Shown here one piece after another: positions 14,201 through 24,168 of a DNA stretch of 60,000 nt. The stretch is taken from assembly GCA_950295325.1 (NCBI GenBank), contig OX485804.1, positions 20,834,001-20,894,000 on the forward strand, in the 5' to 3' direction. A program made the position numbers and the translations under genes. Origin of the DNA: Polytrichum commune. Taxonomy: Eukaryota > Streptophyta > Polytrichopsida > Polytrichales > Polytrichaceae. The notes beneath the pieces are model-generated. The model made no database searches, was not told the origin of the DNA, and saw only the letters and a program-made list of their open reading frames with translations. Within the stretch, counting starts at the first letter, position 1; each line of letters starts with the position of its first letter.

Positions 14201-15184
14201 TCAAAATGCAAATGGATTCATTTTTGGAGGATGGATCGCATGAAGCCACCATTGCAGTAATCCGTGCCCTCTCTGTGGCAATCCCACTTACAACATCCAA
14301 CTTGCGAGATTATATCCTTTTTGCAACTTTCAAGAACTATCTTCCAGGCTGTCACGGGTGCATCAAATATGTCAGCATGGGGTATCTGTAGGAAATAATC
14401 ATATGATGTTTTGTTTTTGTTGAAAACATTCTAGACTAACCTATGTTGGACTTAACTAGACACACATCTGTTGAACAAGCTGGTTGTTCTTTCGGGGACA
14501 CCTATGCCAAATGCCAAATTAGCACGGCGTCGGGAGAGAGCTGATGTCATTTGTGAGGCGCTTCGAGCACTTGATGCAACTGGTATGACCTCATCCTTTG
14601 ATTGTTCTGATGTTCTCCTCCAGTAGTTGTAACTTCAAATGCAGAGAGTTCAATGTAGTAAGGATTTTTCACCAATTAAGTGTGTTTGATCTCAACCAGT
14701 AGTGTTTTTGCAACTGTAACTTCCACTTCAAAGATGCCACAACCACACGAAATTATCTTGGGGGTTCGAAGCATCTCGATTAATACGAGGTTCTAAATTT
14801 GCAATCTCTGTACCTATATAAATGGTCCATAATATGGAGATTTTGTCTGGTGGTTCAGACCTGTCCCCAACAAGCGTCAACAACCTTCTATTGCCAACAA
14901 TACAAAATCTCCTGAAAGACGTGGAGGCCCTGGACCCAGCACACAAGGAGGCGCTTGAAGGTATTCTGAAAGAACGAGGAGGCATTCGGATTGCAGAGGT
15001 TCTTACCAAGGCAGTAGGGAGTTCAATGGGAAGCCTGTTTGGAGAGGGTGGTTACTTAAGGGACCCAGGGTACCTAAACAGGTCGAGCTCAGAGTTGCCT
15101 GTCATTGATACTCCTCAAGTGCCACCACCACCCCCTCCAGAGGAAAGTGGGCTGAAGCGAATGATGAGATGGGGGAGGTCATAA
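5222..15184 (+). CDS. RELCH: RELCH homologue (LisH and HEAT-repeat protein), 20 exons
   Basis: A complete spliced gene can be read. Exons: 5222-5447, 6766-6921, 7210-7382, 7895-7999, 8156-8284, 8527-9009, 9156-9230, 9353-9481, 10017-10091, 10265-10474, 10699-10863, 11112-11335, 11779-11923, 12098-12230, 12602-12803, 13212-13317, 13460-13600, 14188-14311, 14466-14582, 14859-15184. All junction phases agree, giving about 1147 residues, close to the size I recall for plant members. LisH motifs lie at residues ~18-50 (CIDFLLQENYILTAFELLHE) and ~155-185; coiled coils at ~80-125 and ~221-263; HEAT repeats run from ~425 onward, with conserved blocks such as ALDPAHKEALE and YATIDAFGAVAQHFK. The tail has a Pro run. 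The animal protein binds Rab11 on recycling endosomes and aids sterol transfer to the trans-Golgi with OSBP. The plant role is inferred only. Donors after exons 3 (GTACCA) and 7 (GTCTTC) are weak but required by conservation. Intron 18 has AT-AC ends. Confidence 0.9.
5608..6430. repeat. Tandem duplications inside RELCH intron 1
   Basis: A ~180-base unit containing TTTTATTGCATTAT, GATTAGTACTGTA and a following CTTGACTGAGTG occurs three times (about 5608-5790, 5930-6105, 6125-6300). The first and third copies share a longer right extension (CCTAGGGTTGTAGGGA-like, then CATAGTATAC). It lies wholly in the first intron (5448-6765) and adds no coding sequence. Confidence 0.7.
14312..14465 (+). other. 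U12-type AT-AC intron in the RELCH gene
   Basis: The intron begins ATATCCTTTTT, the canonical minor-spliceosome 5' site of the AT-AC class, and ends ACAC, with a CTTAAC branch-like motif whose branch A (14455) is 10 bases from the 3' end. Splicing joins exon 18 (ending in T) to exon 19 (starting AT), restoring a Tyr codon and the conserved stretch LRDYLLNK. No GT-AG choice nearby restores both frame and conservation. Confidence 0.85.
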
Positions 15185-17026
15185 GGATAGATAAAACTGT
15201 TGATATTATACCTTATTTACCATTTACTTGTGTGCTTATTATTTGTAGAGTTTTAGATGTATTGCAGTGTGGTGATTAGATAAACTGTCTAGGTATCTTT
15301 CATTAGGTTTTGAAACCCTCAGATCTAGGTCCTTGAAGGTCATCACGTTGATAAGCACGTACTGCAAATAAACCAAGGATGGTCTGGTTGGTTGTTTTCA
15401 TGGAAAACAATCAACCCTTTTTATTATGTTGCTGACTATCATTCTTTGAAATCAGTATTGTCATGTTGAGAGAGCATGCAATATGACTCACTTTTCTATC
15501 TTTTATTTGTGTTTGTCCTATTTGCGTCACGTTAAGTCCTTCGCAAATGGATGCACTTCCCAAAGTTATAAAAGACCACAGTGCATTTTTTCTCTTGTTG
15601 AAACTGGGACCGAGGGAGATGAGATTGTATATGGAGTGTATGAGGAGCTCAAAGGTATAACACCCCTTCAAAGTTTATGACATTCAGAAGGTTCAGGTTA
15701 GATAGACCTGGAGGTTGAGCAATCAGAGTGACACCAACTCAATGATTTTTGAAGATTGAACAAACCAGACTACTTTCCTTGTTTAGATTTCTCACTGTCT
15801 ATTGTAGCGATGATAAAATGAAGTTGTGTAGTTTTGGTGGTCAACATTTAGCCAGACTATTAAGACAGTATTTTTCGGCATGTTGATATTCTGTAGGGTT
15901 CCTATTAGAGTAGCTGGTTATAAAGATGAAAGTCTCTAAAAGCTCAAAGACCCTGTGTATCCATACTTGTGTTGTGGTTGATTCCCTGGCAGATTGCTGA
16001 TGAGGTTTTCACGAGCTCATTCATCCTGACCTTAACCCCAGCATTTCATGAATCTCTCATCACCTAGTGGTTTGCTCTCATTGACGGAATTCAACAAGAG
16101 CTGCGCTAAGGGCTCTGTCAAACTCTGAAAGTGATGATTCCCAACCCATTGAGATCTGAAATTGCAATTACGTGTATTAGCAGCAAATTCCAAATGTAAG
16201 GTACATATGGCTTGAATATCAGACCTCTGGGGACGGTAGTCACCTACTAATTTATGAGGTGGGAAGATGTGGAAAACTAGAGCCACGTATAATAATGTCA
16301 ATCAAAAATCCAAGAAGGAAGCTCATTGGCGTATCACGAGGAACACATAGATGAGCGTTTTCCAAACAGTGTCTGCCATGTGGAGGGCAATCATCTCTGT
16401 CACCATGCTTTCATATGTTGAGAATACTATCTATATGTGAAGGGTCTCGTGAAGCAACGACCATCATGACACAAGGTAAGAAACAAGGTAATGAACGCGG
16501 TACTGTTTAATGACCAATTCTCATGTATTGCATATTTTGTAACACAACATTTTTCTTGAGTGACGATGAATTTCAATCGAATACACCCACAATCTCTATT
16601 CTGGAATCTGAACTTCTGCTCATGTATGCAGCGGCGCCATTGTGGCCAGTGTTGCTAATCTACCTGTTGACCTCAGATGCACGCCTTGGAAAGGATATAA
16701 TTGATTCTACATATTTCTTCCAAATCGTCACGCTAATGCTGTGTAGCTTCTGAAATGAGAAGTACAGTCACAATATAATTACAATCACTTGGAAATGTTT
16801 GAGTAAGACTTGCATGTAACTTTCTGCTACCGGTGTGTGTTTTGCAACTCACCTGTTACAGGTTCATAGTGCCAGGACTAGCAACGACTAATTCAGAATC
16901 ATGGAGAAGGAATTGACATTGTCTCGGAGGATTTGGAACAATATACACCAGCTGACAAGTCAGAACTCCTTGATATAAACAAAGAAAGCCAATTTTGATC
17001 TGCATGCATTTTCTGCTGATCCAGCT
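15185..17026. other. Intergenic region between convergent genes
   Basis: It holds the 3' untranslated region of the RELCH gene at its left end. A short open stretch at 15598-15655 ending in a GT (residues GTEGDEIVYGVYEELKG) looks exon-like, but no partner exons were found. Nothing else could be supported. Confidence 0.35.
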
Positions 17027-17890
17027 TCAATCAATGTCGAGTTGCATGCGATCCAGACGAAGTGTCTCCCACTCTAGGTTCTCCTCTTCCTTTCCATGGT
17101 TACCACCACACGGTTGACGTGTGAACCTCTTCCAAAAGCTGCTGCTGAACAGAAAGCTCGTCTCCGAAGGGCTGTTGCATAGCGGACAAGGAGGATGTGA
17201 GGAATCATTACAGCGGTTCTCCGGATCTTCCTCAAGCTCAAAGGTGATATCGCAGCCACGACGATAGCAATGAAAGTACGCAGTTGAAGTTTCCGAGAGC
17301 CGCGTAGGCGCATCCTCGGGAGACACGATGGTCATGAATCTGACGTAGTTTTTAGATCTGCAACCAGCAATAGGACATGTGTTCTGTACTGTGACTCGAA
17401 CCCTAATGTGTCCCGCCGGTATATCATCGCCAGCTGCAACAGCTGCAACTGCATTCCTCAGCTCCTCGGAGATGTCGCCGTCATCACGTTCCTTTGGCAC
17501 TAAACGTAGTCTCAGGTCTCTGAGTCTTCTATAAGATGCGCTGACCGATTGCAAATTTGCGGGGTCACTTGACGATGCAAGGTTCATAAATTGCCGCAAT
17601 TCTGGACTATGAATGCGAATTGGAAGCAGCTGGGAATGTGATCTTTGAAGGTACACATACCGTGCTACAACGCGTCGATATCTCGGTGCTCTGGCTACCG
17701 TAGATATCGGTATTAATTCTAAGCCAGAACCGACGCCATTGTCTGCAGGAATTTGGTCATTCTGATCTTGGATGACTGCTACTGCATTCGAAGACACTGC
17801 CTGCTCCTCCACCTGAACACGATCATCAGGGCTGGCGATGGCCATATTTTCTTCACCCTGTGTCAAGTTCTGCATCCCAGAATTTTCCAT
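17027..17890 (-). CDS. Unrecognised Cys-rich protein, 287 aa
   Basis: An open frame of 287 codons from the ATG at 17888-17890, uninterrupted and with plant-like codon use. The frame is open 35 codons further upstream without an ATG, so an upstream exon may exist. I do not recognise the family. The N-terminal half is acidic and probably disordered. A middle basic stretch (ARAPRYRRVVARYVYLQR) follows. The C-terminal half has paired cysteines at about residues 172 and 177 (CPIAGC), 208 and 213 (HCYRRGC), 227, 235 and 238 (CPLC), a spacing that could bind zinc. No signal peptide or membrane segment is seen. It runs convergent to the RELCH gene. It could be a lineage-specific or fast-evolving protein; less likely it is a chance open frame. 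Confidence 0.5.
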   Translation of the reverse strand: MENSGMQNLTQGEENMAIASPDDRVQVEEQAVSSNAVAVIQDQNDQIPADNGVGSGLELIPISTVARAPRYRRVVARYVYLQRSHSQLLPIRIHSPELRQFMNLASSSDPANLQSVSASYRRLRDLRLRLVPKERDDGDISEELRNAVAAVAAGDDIPAGHIRVRVTVQNTCPIAGCRSKNYVRFMTIVSPEDAPTRLSETSTAYFHCYRRGCDITFELEEDPENRCNDSSHPPCPLCNSPSETSFLFSSSFWKRFTRQPCGGNHGKEEENLEWETLRLDRMQLDID

Positions 17891-19146
17891 TTCGACTTTC
17901 TGCTCTGATGTCTTCTTCAGGCTTGATTCAACCTTAATAAATCTTCTCAGGTTGGGAGCTAGGTCACCACAAAACTGCTGAGATCTATTTGGCACGGTGA
18001 ATCGTGACCTGACCTGGAATTATACTCGCCCGAATCGACCGACACTAGAGGTTCTTGCTATCACCTGACACCCATTGATCAACTATAGAGTAAATCAAAG
18101 CTCATTCCTGAGAAAATGCATGCTAGTTTGCACGAGGAGATCGATGGGGAGCTTATCCGCTGACAATGTCGAGTGCGACAACTACTGCAAAACGATGTTG
18201 AGATCATAACTTCAATATAAACTCAATGACCTGAATGTGCATTGCTCACTCGTCCTCGAATATATACCCGGACAGCGAAGAGCTGGAATTAATGTCTGTC
18301 CTTTATAATGTTTGTCAGGCATACCGGCCGACGAATCAGCTCAAAGCTTGGGTGTGTCATCAGGCCGGGCGGAGTCTCATCGACAGGATTTAAAATTCCA
18401 GGTAACGGCTGGGAACGAGGCCGGTGTGTACTTTAACGAATCGATTCCTGTTACAAGGTTGTCCTCCAGGTGCTGCTCTTAATTCGTTCATTGGAATATT
18501 AGCATCACTGAAATGTAAATTGGCAGAGTGTTTCGAAGCTTTTTGTTTGAGATTATACAACATCAGTTTTTGTACAACATTGATACCATAATAGTATGAC
18601 GCAATGATACGTTGCCATCCCACTTCGCTGAACTGTCCGTCGATGGGCTCGGAGCGATGTGCTTCGAAGTGTGTCCTCATGAGGCTCACTTGCATACTGG
18701 ATATTGTGATGAGTGGATGGGATGACCAATTCAGAATGCGATTGCCACGCTCCCATTTTGTTTGCTGCATTCCTTGAGATATTTTCCTCTGCAACTCTTG
18801 TTTGCAGCTATAGCGAAATTTAGGCAGCCATGGCCTCAAATTACCCGCAGCGTATGTGAGAGGCCGGACAAGCCACCTCGGATTTACAAGAGATGACGTG
18901 GCCACAAAATTAGATGAGGTGGCAGAGGCTCATCCTCTCCGCCTCTGGTCTTGCGCTTTGCGCTTTAATTGGATTGCAGGAGGAGATTGTTGTGCGAGTG
19001 GTGCACATTCCCCGTCCAAGCCTCGCCATTCCACTCTTCAAGTCACTGCCATCCTTCAACTCCATCCGTGCTAACAATTGCAATCGCAATTACTCGGGAA
19101 TTGGTTGGGTGTGACTCAATTGCAAGGAGCCCAAGAGCATTGATGG
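17891..19146. promoter_or_regulatory. Divergent intergenic region
   Basis: This region separates the minus-strand Cys-rich gene from the plus-strand NdhN gene, so it should hold both promoters. An open minus-strand frame (18390-18905) lacks a leading ATG and family resemblance and is not called. No clear TATA box or named element could be assigned. Confidence 0.3.
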
Positions 19147-22100
19147 ATGGAGGCTTTGGGAGCTCCTAGCAGTGTTGGCAAGATGCACCAAGCTCTGGTG
19201 TGCTCCGTTCAGGTAGGATGGAGACACAGCCCTTCTCTCTCTCTCTCTCTCTTCAGGTTTGCACATTGCCTTCTCACTCTATACCTCTTCCACATCTATA
19301 AATGAGGTTCTCCGGTATAATCTCCATTGCCCCATAATTCCATGACTATGTAAACCTTGCTTGAGAACATCTTTTCCAAATTTCAAGGACTGGAGCCTGG
19401 TGTTCTCCGTGCAGGTTCATTGCAGACACAGTCGCTTGCTGTGTTCCCGTATAGAGTTCCTTAACATCCATTCTGTCTGTCTGGGCTCTGTCTCCTGTCT
19501 CTGTCTCTCTCTCTCTCTCAACATAGGTTTGCACATTGCCTCCTCTCTGTATTCCTATTCTACCTTGTCCAAATGAGATTCCCCAACATAATTTTCATGA
19601 CTATTTCAACCATCCTTGAGACTGTCTTTCATCGAATTTCAAGGACTGGAGTCTGGTGTTCTCCGTTCAGGTAGGTTGCAGACAGCAACAGCAATTGCCT
19701 GCGATTTCTTTATGAACACATAGACATCAAAAAAAGTTGAATGTGAAACGTTGCTAAAGATACGCTTGTTCTTCTGGTAATGGTGCTCAAACGCCCCCAA
19801 GATGAAATTATAGCTGCTCTAGTGGCGTGGGTCACATTGATTCAAAGAACTGTCAACAGTTACAGGGGCCTGTTACTTCAAACCAAGGAGCATAATTTTG
19901 GTTTGTGGAATTGGTTGATTTGTGTCAGGAGCGCACTTTGTGAAAGAATGCCCCCTTATAAGAACCCCGTTAGCGAGAGGTTTGCTTTCCTATTTTAGAA
20001 TGTAGGGTCAGGTAGCCTCAAGTCTTTCTACTCTCACGTGTCCTACAACTCCATCTCTGCTGTAGCCTTGCTTGAAATTATCTTTTCAAAAGTTGCAAGA
20101 ACTGGAGTTAGGTCTTCCAATATTCGTGATCCTGGAAGGATCTGGAAATCTGGTAGTTGTTCGCATTTGTAGGAGAAAGTTGGCACTGAACAACAAAATG
20201 TCAGTGACACCTTCGCCACGAGCACTTCCTGTAAGTTATTGACACTACCAATCTCGTTGGTCACGCAGACGCCAGCACTATCAACTGCGCACATTACACA
20301 AGTCTCTCCAACAATTTGCTCGAATTCTTTGAAGCCGTCATCTTTGACACCTCTCCGGACCTCCAATCGCCATAGTAGTGCGATCTGTAATGGCAATGGT
20401 GGTAATGTGAGCCTGCGGAGGCGTCCTCTCCACGTTGTCTGCGGAGGGTTGCGTGACTTCATTGGCGGGGACCTGCTCGGTTTCGACCTTGACAAATGGG
20501 CGAGTGATGTAGAGAAGTATGGAGCGCTCGCTGTGTATGCTCCAGCCGAGGGTGGATACGAAGGCCGGTATGCGGTGCGCTTGAAAAGCGAAGGGTATCA
20601 CTTCATGAACATCTCGGCTCGGGGGTTGGGAGATCCGGAGGCCTACCTCACCAAAGTTCATGGTGTGCGGCCGGTGAGCTCCCCTTTCTTTCTTTCTTTA
20701 GCCTCTAACCTTTCAATCGTGGCTCAATTCTGCACCCTTTCTGATGAGTGCATGCATTGTTTGAGAGGTTACAAGAAGTTCTCCGAAAGCCACTCAAGCA
20801 GTTCGGAATGGATTGTCCATGTGAGGTCATTCTGGAGCCTAGTCTCTAATCTTCCATGAGTCGCTCAAATTGCCTTTCCATCTGATAAGACCATGCAATA
20901 TGTGAGAGATTACAAGATGATCACAACGTCCACTCAAACAGTTTGGTATGTGGTGTGCATGAGAGGTCATTCTGGGGAAATCTTGTCTTAGAAACCCTTG
21001 AAGCAATGGCAGCGATGTTTGAGAATTCACAAGAACATCTCAAAACCCACTGAAATATTTCTGTATGTGTTGTCCATGAGAGGTCCCATTCTGGAGAGAT
21101 CTTGTCTTAGAACCCCTTGAAGCAATTGCAGCCATGTTTGAGAATCTACAAGAACATCTCAAAACCCACTTAACCAATTCGCCATATTGTGTTTATGAGA
21201 GGTCCCATGCTGGAGAAACCTTGTCTTACAAAACCTTGAAGCAATGGCAGCCAATGTTTGAGAATATACAAGAACATCTCAAAACCCACTTAACCAATTC
21301 AGTATGTGTTGTTCATGAGAGGTCCCATTCTGGAGAAACCTTGAAGCAATGGCAGCCATGTTTGAGAGTTTACAAGAAGATCTCAAAAGCCACTCAAATA
21401 GTTCAGTATGTGTTGTTTGTGGGAGGTCATTCTGGAGACACCTGGAAGCAATGGCAGCTACTTCACAAATAAAGCTCCAAGAGGCCCAGGATCCATGAAA
21501 CATAGGAGAAGTTTTGAAATTCGTCACGTTTCATGATCACATGGCCCTCATAAAATGTCTTCATGGAGCCCTAATACTGAGCTTAGTTGCAAGGTTTCAC
21601 TCCTGTATTGGACACTCCTAACTCACTGACTGAATGTATTGCTTTCATCATTTGGTGCCATGTTTCACTATAGAGTGGGGAAAATGCTTGACGCCTTTGT
21701 AATCTGAGTTTGTGTCAAAGTTTGTAATCTGACGCCTTTGTGTCAAAGACGCGAACTTTTAGAATCTTGAATTGAATTGAATGTTTGGTGTTTCAGCCTC
21801 ATCTCGGCAAGCAAGCTGTGGCACGCTGGTATTTGCCCCCGGATGTCGACTATCGTCTTTCCCTCCTGCCCAAATCCTGCAAGGGCCTTGTTCTTTGGGT
21901 AATTGAAGCCAAGGTAAATATCCTGCACTAGGTGAACCATAACATTTCATTTTGTATACCAGATAGCTTAATTCGACGTATGCATAAAACTGAATGTTTA
22001 AAAGATTGTCATGAAGAGCTTATTCTGTGAACAAAACTGGCACTCACAGCCCGTAGAGATTTCTTGCTTGCACATGTCTCATCGGTAGTTGTTTGGACAG

Positions 22101-22665
22101 GTACTATCCAAGGCAGAGTTGCAGTTCCTGGCTTTGCTGCCAGCTTTGCGACCAAATGTAAAGGTCATTGCTGAATGTGGAACCTGGTATGTACTTTTGT
22201 TTCCAACCTCCACATGGTTTTTCCCAAGTTATTTATTTCATCATCTAGCCCAAGAAATTTCCCATGCTGTATATATTTCTTTCAACATCTACGAGGGCTA
22301 CAGCCCTGTTATTACTCTGCCCAAAATTAATTTACAGAAGTTGCTGACTGTAAGGGAATTGTATATATCAAGGTTCATATCATACTAATGCTTTAGTGTC
22401 TTGCACTTGCCTCTAATTGAGCAGGTTTAGGTTCTGCATATTCAATTACTTTGAAGATGCTATCTTGTTTTTTATTTTATGACAAAATTCTCTCAAATTG
22501 ATATATGATCGCAGCTTTGGGCTTGGCAATATTTGCCCAAACTGAACTCACTTGGTCTTTGGAATTCTTGTGGGTGAGTCCAGGCGAGAGTACAGATGGA
22601 AGCCCCTAACAGAAGTCTCAGGTGTCCCAGCTCCCCGCGAGGAAACTGCGGATGCTGCATCGTAA
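19147..22665 (+). CDS. ndhN: NdhN, chloroplast NDH complex subunit N
   Basis: The conserved body is unmistakable. The first body exon ends at 20673, followed by exons 21797-21913, 22101-22186 and 22584-22665, with consistent phases. Conserved blocks include FDLDKWASDVEKYGALAVY, GGYEGRYAVRLKSEGYHF, RWYLPPDVDYRLSLLPKS, VLSKAELQFLALLPALRPNV and a W split across the last intron before RWKPL. NdhN is a stroma-side subunit of subcomplex A of the NAD(P)H-dehydrogenase-like complex, used in cyclic electron flow around photosystem I. The start is uncertain. The open body frame has no in-frame ATG, so a leader exon is needed. The best candidate is 19147-19212 (MEALGAPSSVGKMHQALVCS..., donor GTAGGA), joined in frame to an acceptor at 20268 (about 251 aa) or 20172 (about 283 aa). 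The S/T-rich stretch ending RRRPLHVVC fits a transit peptide. Confidence 0.88.
19190..19700. repeat. Triplicated leader-exon/donor segment of NdhN
   Basis: The sequence CTGGTGTGCTCCGTTCAG followed by GTAGG, which ends the candidate leader exon at 19212, recurs with small changes ending at 19414 and 19670. Each is followed or preceded by a TC-rich run and a block starting AGGTTTGCACATTGCC. A fourth, decayed copy lies near 20050-20130. Units are about 200 and 256 bases. The copies may offer alternative leader exons or simply be intron duplications. Confidence 0.65.
20745..21470. repeat. Tandem ~120-bp repeats in NdhN intron
   Basis: Units containing CATGAGAGGTC, ATTCTGGAGA, TTGAAGCAATGGCAGC and ATGTTTGAGAAT repeat at 21014, 21134, 21254 and 21358 (steps 120, 120, 104), with older copies back to about 20745. 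All lie in the intron between 20673 and 21797. One frame through the array stays open and mimics a protein, but this follows from the repeat. Confidence 0.75.
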
Positions 22666-24168
22666 TTTGTCGAGCAAGTGTATTGTGATTGGCTGCACAG
22701 AATGTCTCATATAATATTCTGCGCACAGCTTCGGAGGATCAGGAGCCTTCCTACATGGGTGCAAGGTTGGATATAAATCAATCTGCTCACCAGTGTGTAT
22801 TATCGAATCGCATTCATGAACTACAATGCGCATTTTTCCACTTTTCATTGAGCACTCCCAGAGAAGCAGTAAGAATATTCCCCAAGTAGCTAAAAATGTC
22901 CAAAATCGCCAACAGCTGAGCCCTTTGATATTCTCCAATCAGCAATCAGAGCCTGTTTGTATACTATGGATATATTCCAGAACTCCTTGTGTCAACAACT
23001 TTTATGGGCTGCAGAGGCTCTAATGAGCATTTAGATCTGTTTCATCATTGTCAGCAACAACTTAGTGGATATTTGAAAGAATATGTTGAGAGCACGAAGC
23101 ATGTGTTTGAAATGACCAGAAAGTCAGAAATGACATTTCAAGTAGTATTCCAACCTCAAAGGCTTCAGATCCTCGTTGTCTGAGAGGAGGATTGAAGTAC
23201 AGTGAAACAAGTTTCTTTGCAATTGCTGTTGAAGTTTTAATTGAAGCAATTGGTGTCACTAATGGAATATATTCATAAATTCACCACCTCTGGACTTCAA
23301 GATTTCATTCTTGTACAGTAAATTGTTAAGAAATACCGCAACACATATGTTTCTTTCTCTTCCAAAACTAGAACCACTGTCCATCTAGATTAGTTTGTAT
23401 GTTGAGCTTTACCAGGTATCCGTGGCAATCATGGCCGTGAATGAACTTGTTTTCATGCATAAACTGCCCCATCTATGTTTCACAACACTCCAAGTCTATG
23501 CTCATAATTTATTATATAAAGTGCAAAATAGACATGTGGATGAATTGTTCTAGTCTCAACTTATGTTTGAAGAGAAATAGTACCCATAATTCCTCTACCA
23601 ACTTCCTTCATTTCCTGGTTTTGATCTCTTCTGTGTCCTCTAACCATACCCAAGCACGTTGCTCTCAACATCAAGTTTGTGTCTGTAGGCCTTCAAATGG
23701 TGCCTTTCCATAGAGATTATACACGATACAAGGTAAATGGGTATTATATGGTTACTTCTTCCAAGTATTCACGAGAAAGTTATGAAGAGAAACTACAAAA
23801 GTTCAAAAAGTATCAAATTACATACTTGTCCCCATTAGCATGCACCTTACAAAGCAATCAACCACCTTTCATATCTCAGGATGTGCTATATGCTTAGAAT
23901 AGTTAAGTGTACATGAGTATAATGCACAGCTGAAAAAACATGTAATTATCTAAACAGATGAAGCAAAGATAAGACAATGAACAAAAACTCCACCAATCAC
24001 TTGTATTGCTTGGAATTGGATATTAATCTATCAAATGGTTGTTAAATGTAAAAAATATAAGCTGTTTGAGAATCAACAATTGATATGAATGTTTTGTGCT
24101 TTCGTGTTTTTGCAGACCATGGAAACTTTGTGCTCTCCATGATCGCCACAATCCATCGTGGCCAGGCT
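22666..24168. other. Intergenic region between convergent NdhN and MFS genes
   Basis: It must hold both 3' untranslated regions. A short piece at about 23725-23775 (GGTAAATGGGTATTATATGG) resembles one end of the dispersed repeat found in the MFS introns. No other gene is supported. Confidence 0.4.

Noticed and set aside
18390-18905. Minus-strand open frame of 171 codons
   Set aside because: It begins with GTG, has no ATG near its start, no family resemblance and no supporting splice signals.
20198-20242. ATG at 20198 as a possible NdhN start
   Set aside because: It is out of frame with the conserved body and stops after 14 codons. Splicing from the GTAAGT at 20231 would need an intron too short to be credible.
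21134-21472. Repeat-encoded frame with HERSHSGETL, resembling a zinc-finger linker
   Set aside because: The resemblance comes from the tandem DNA repeat in an intron. The spacing of Cys and His does not make C2H2 fingers.
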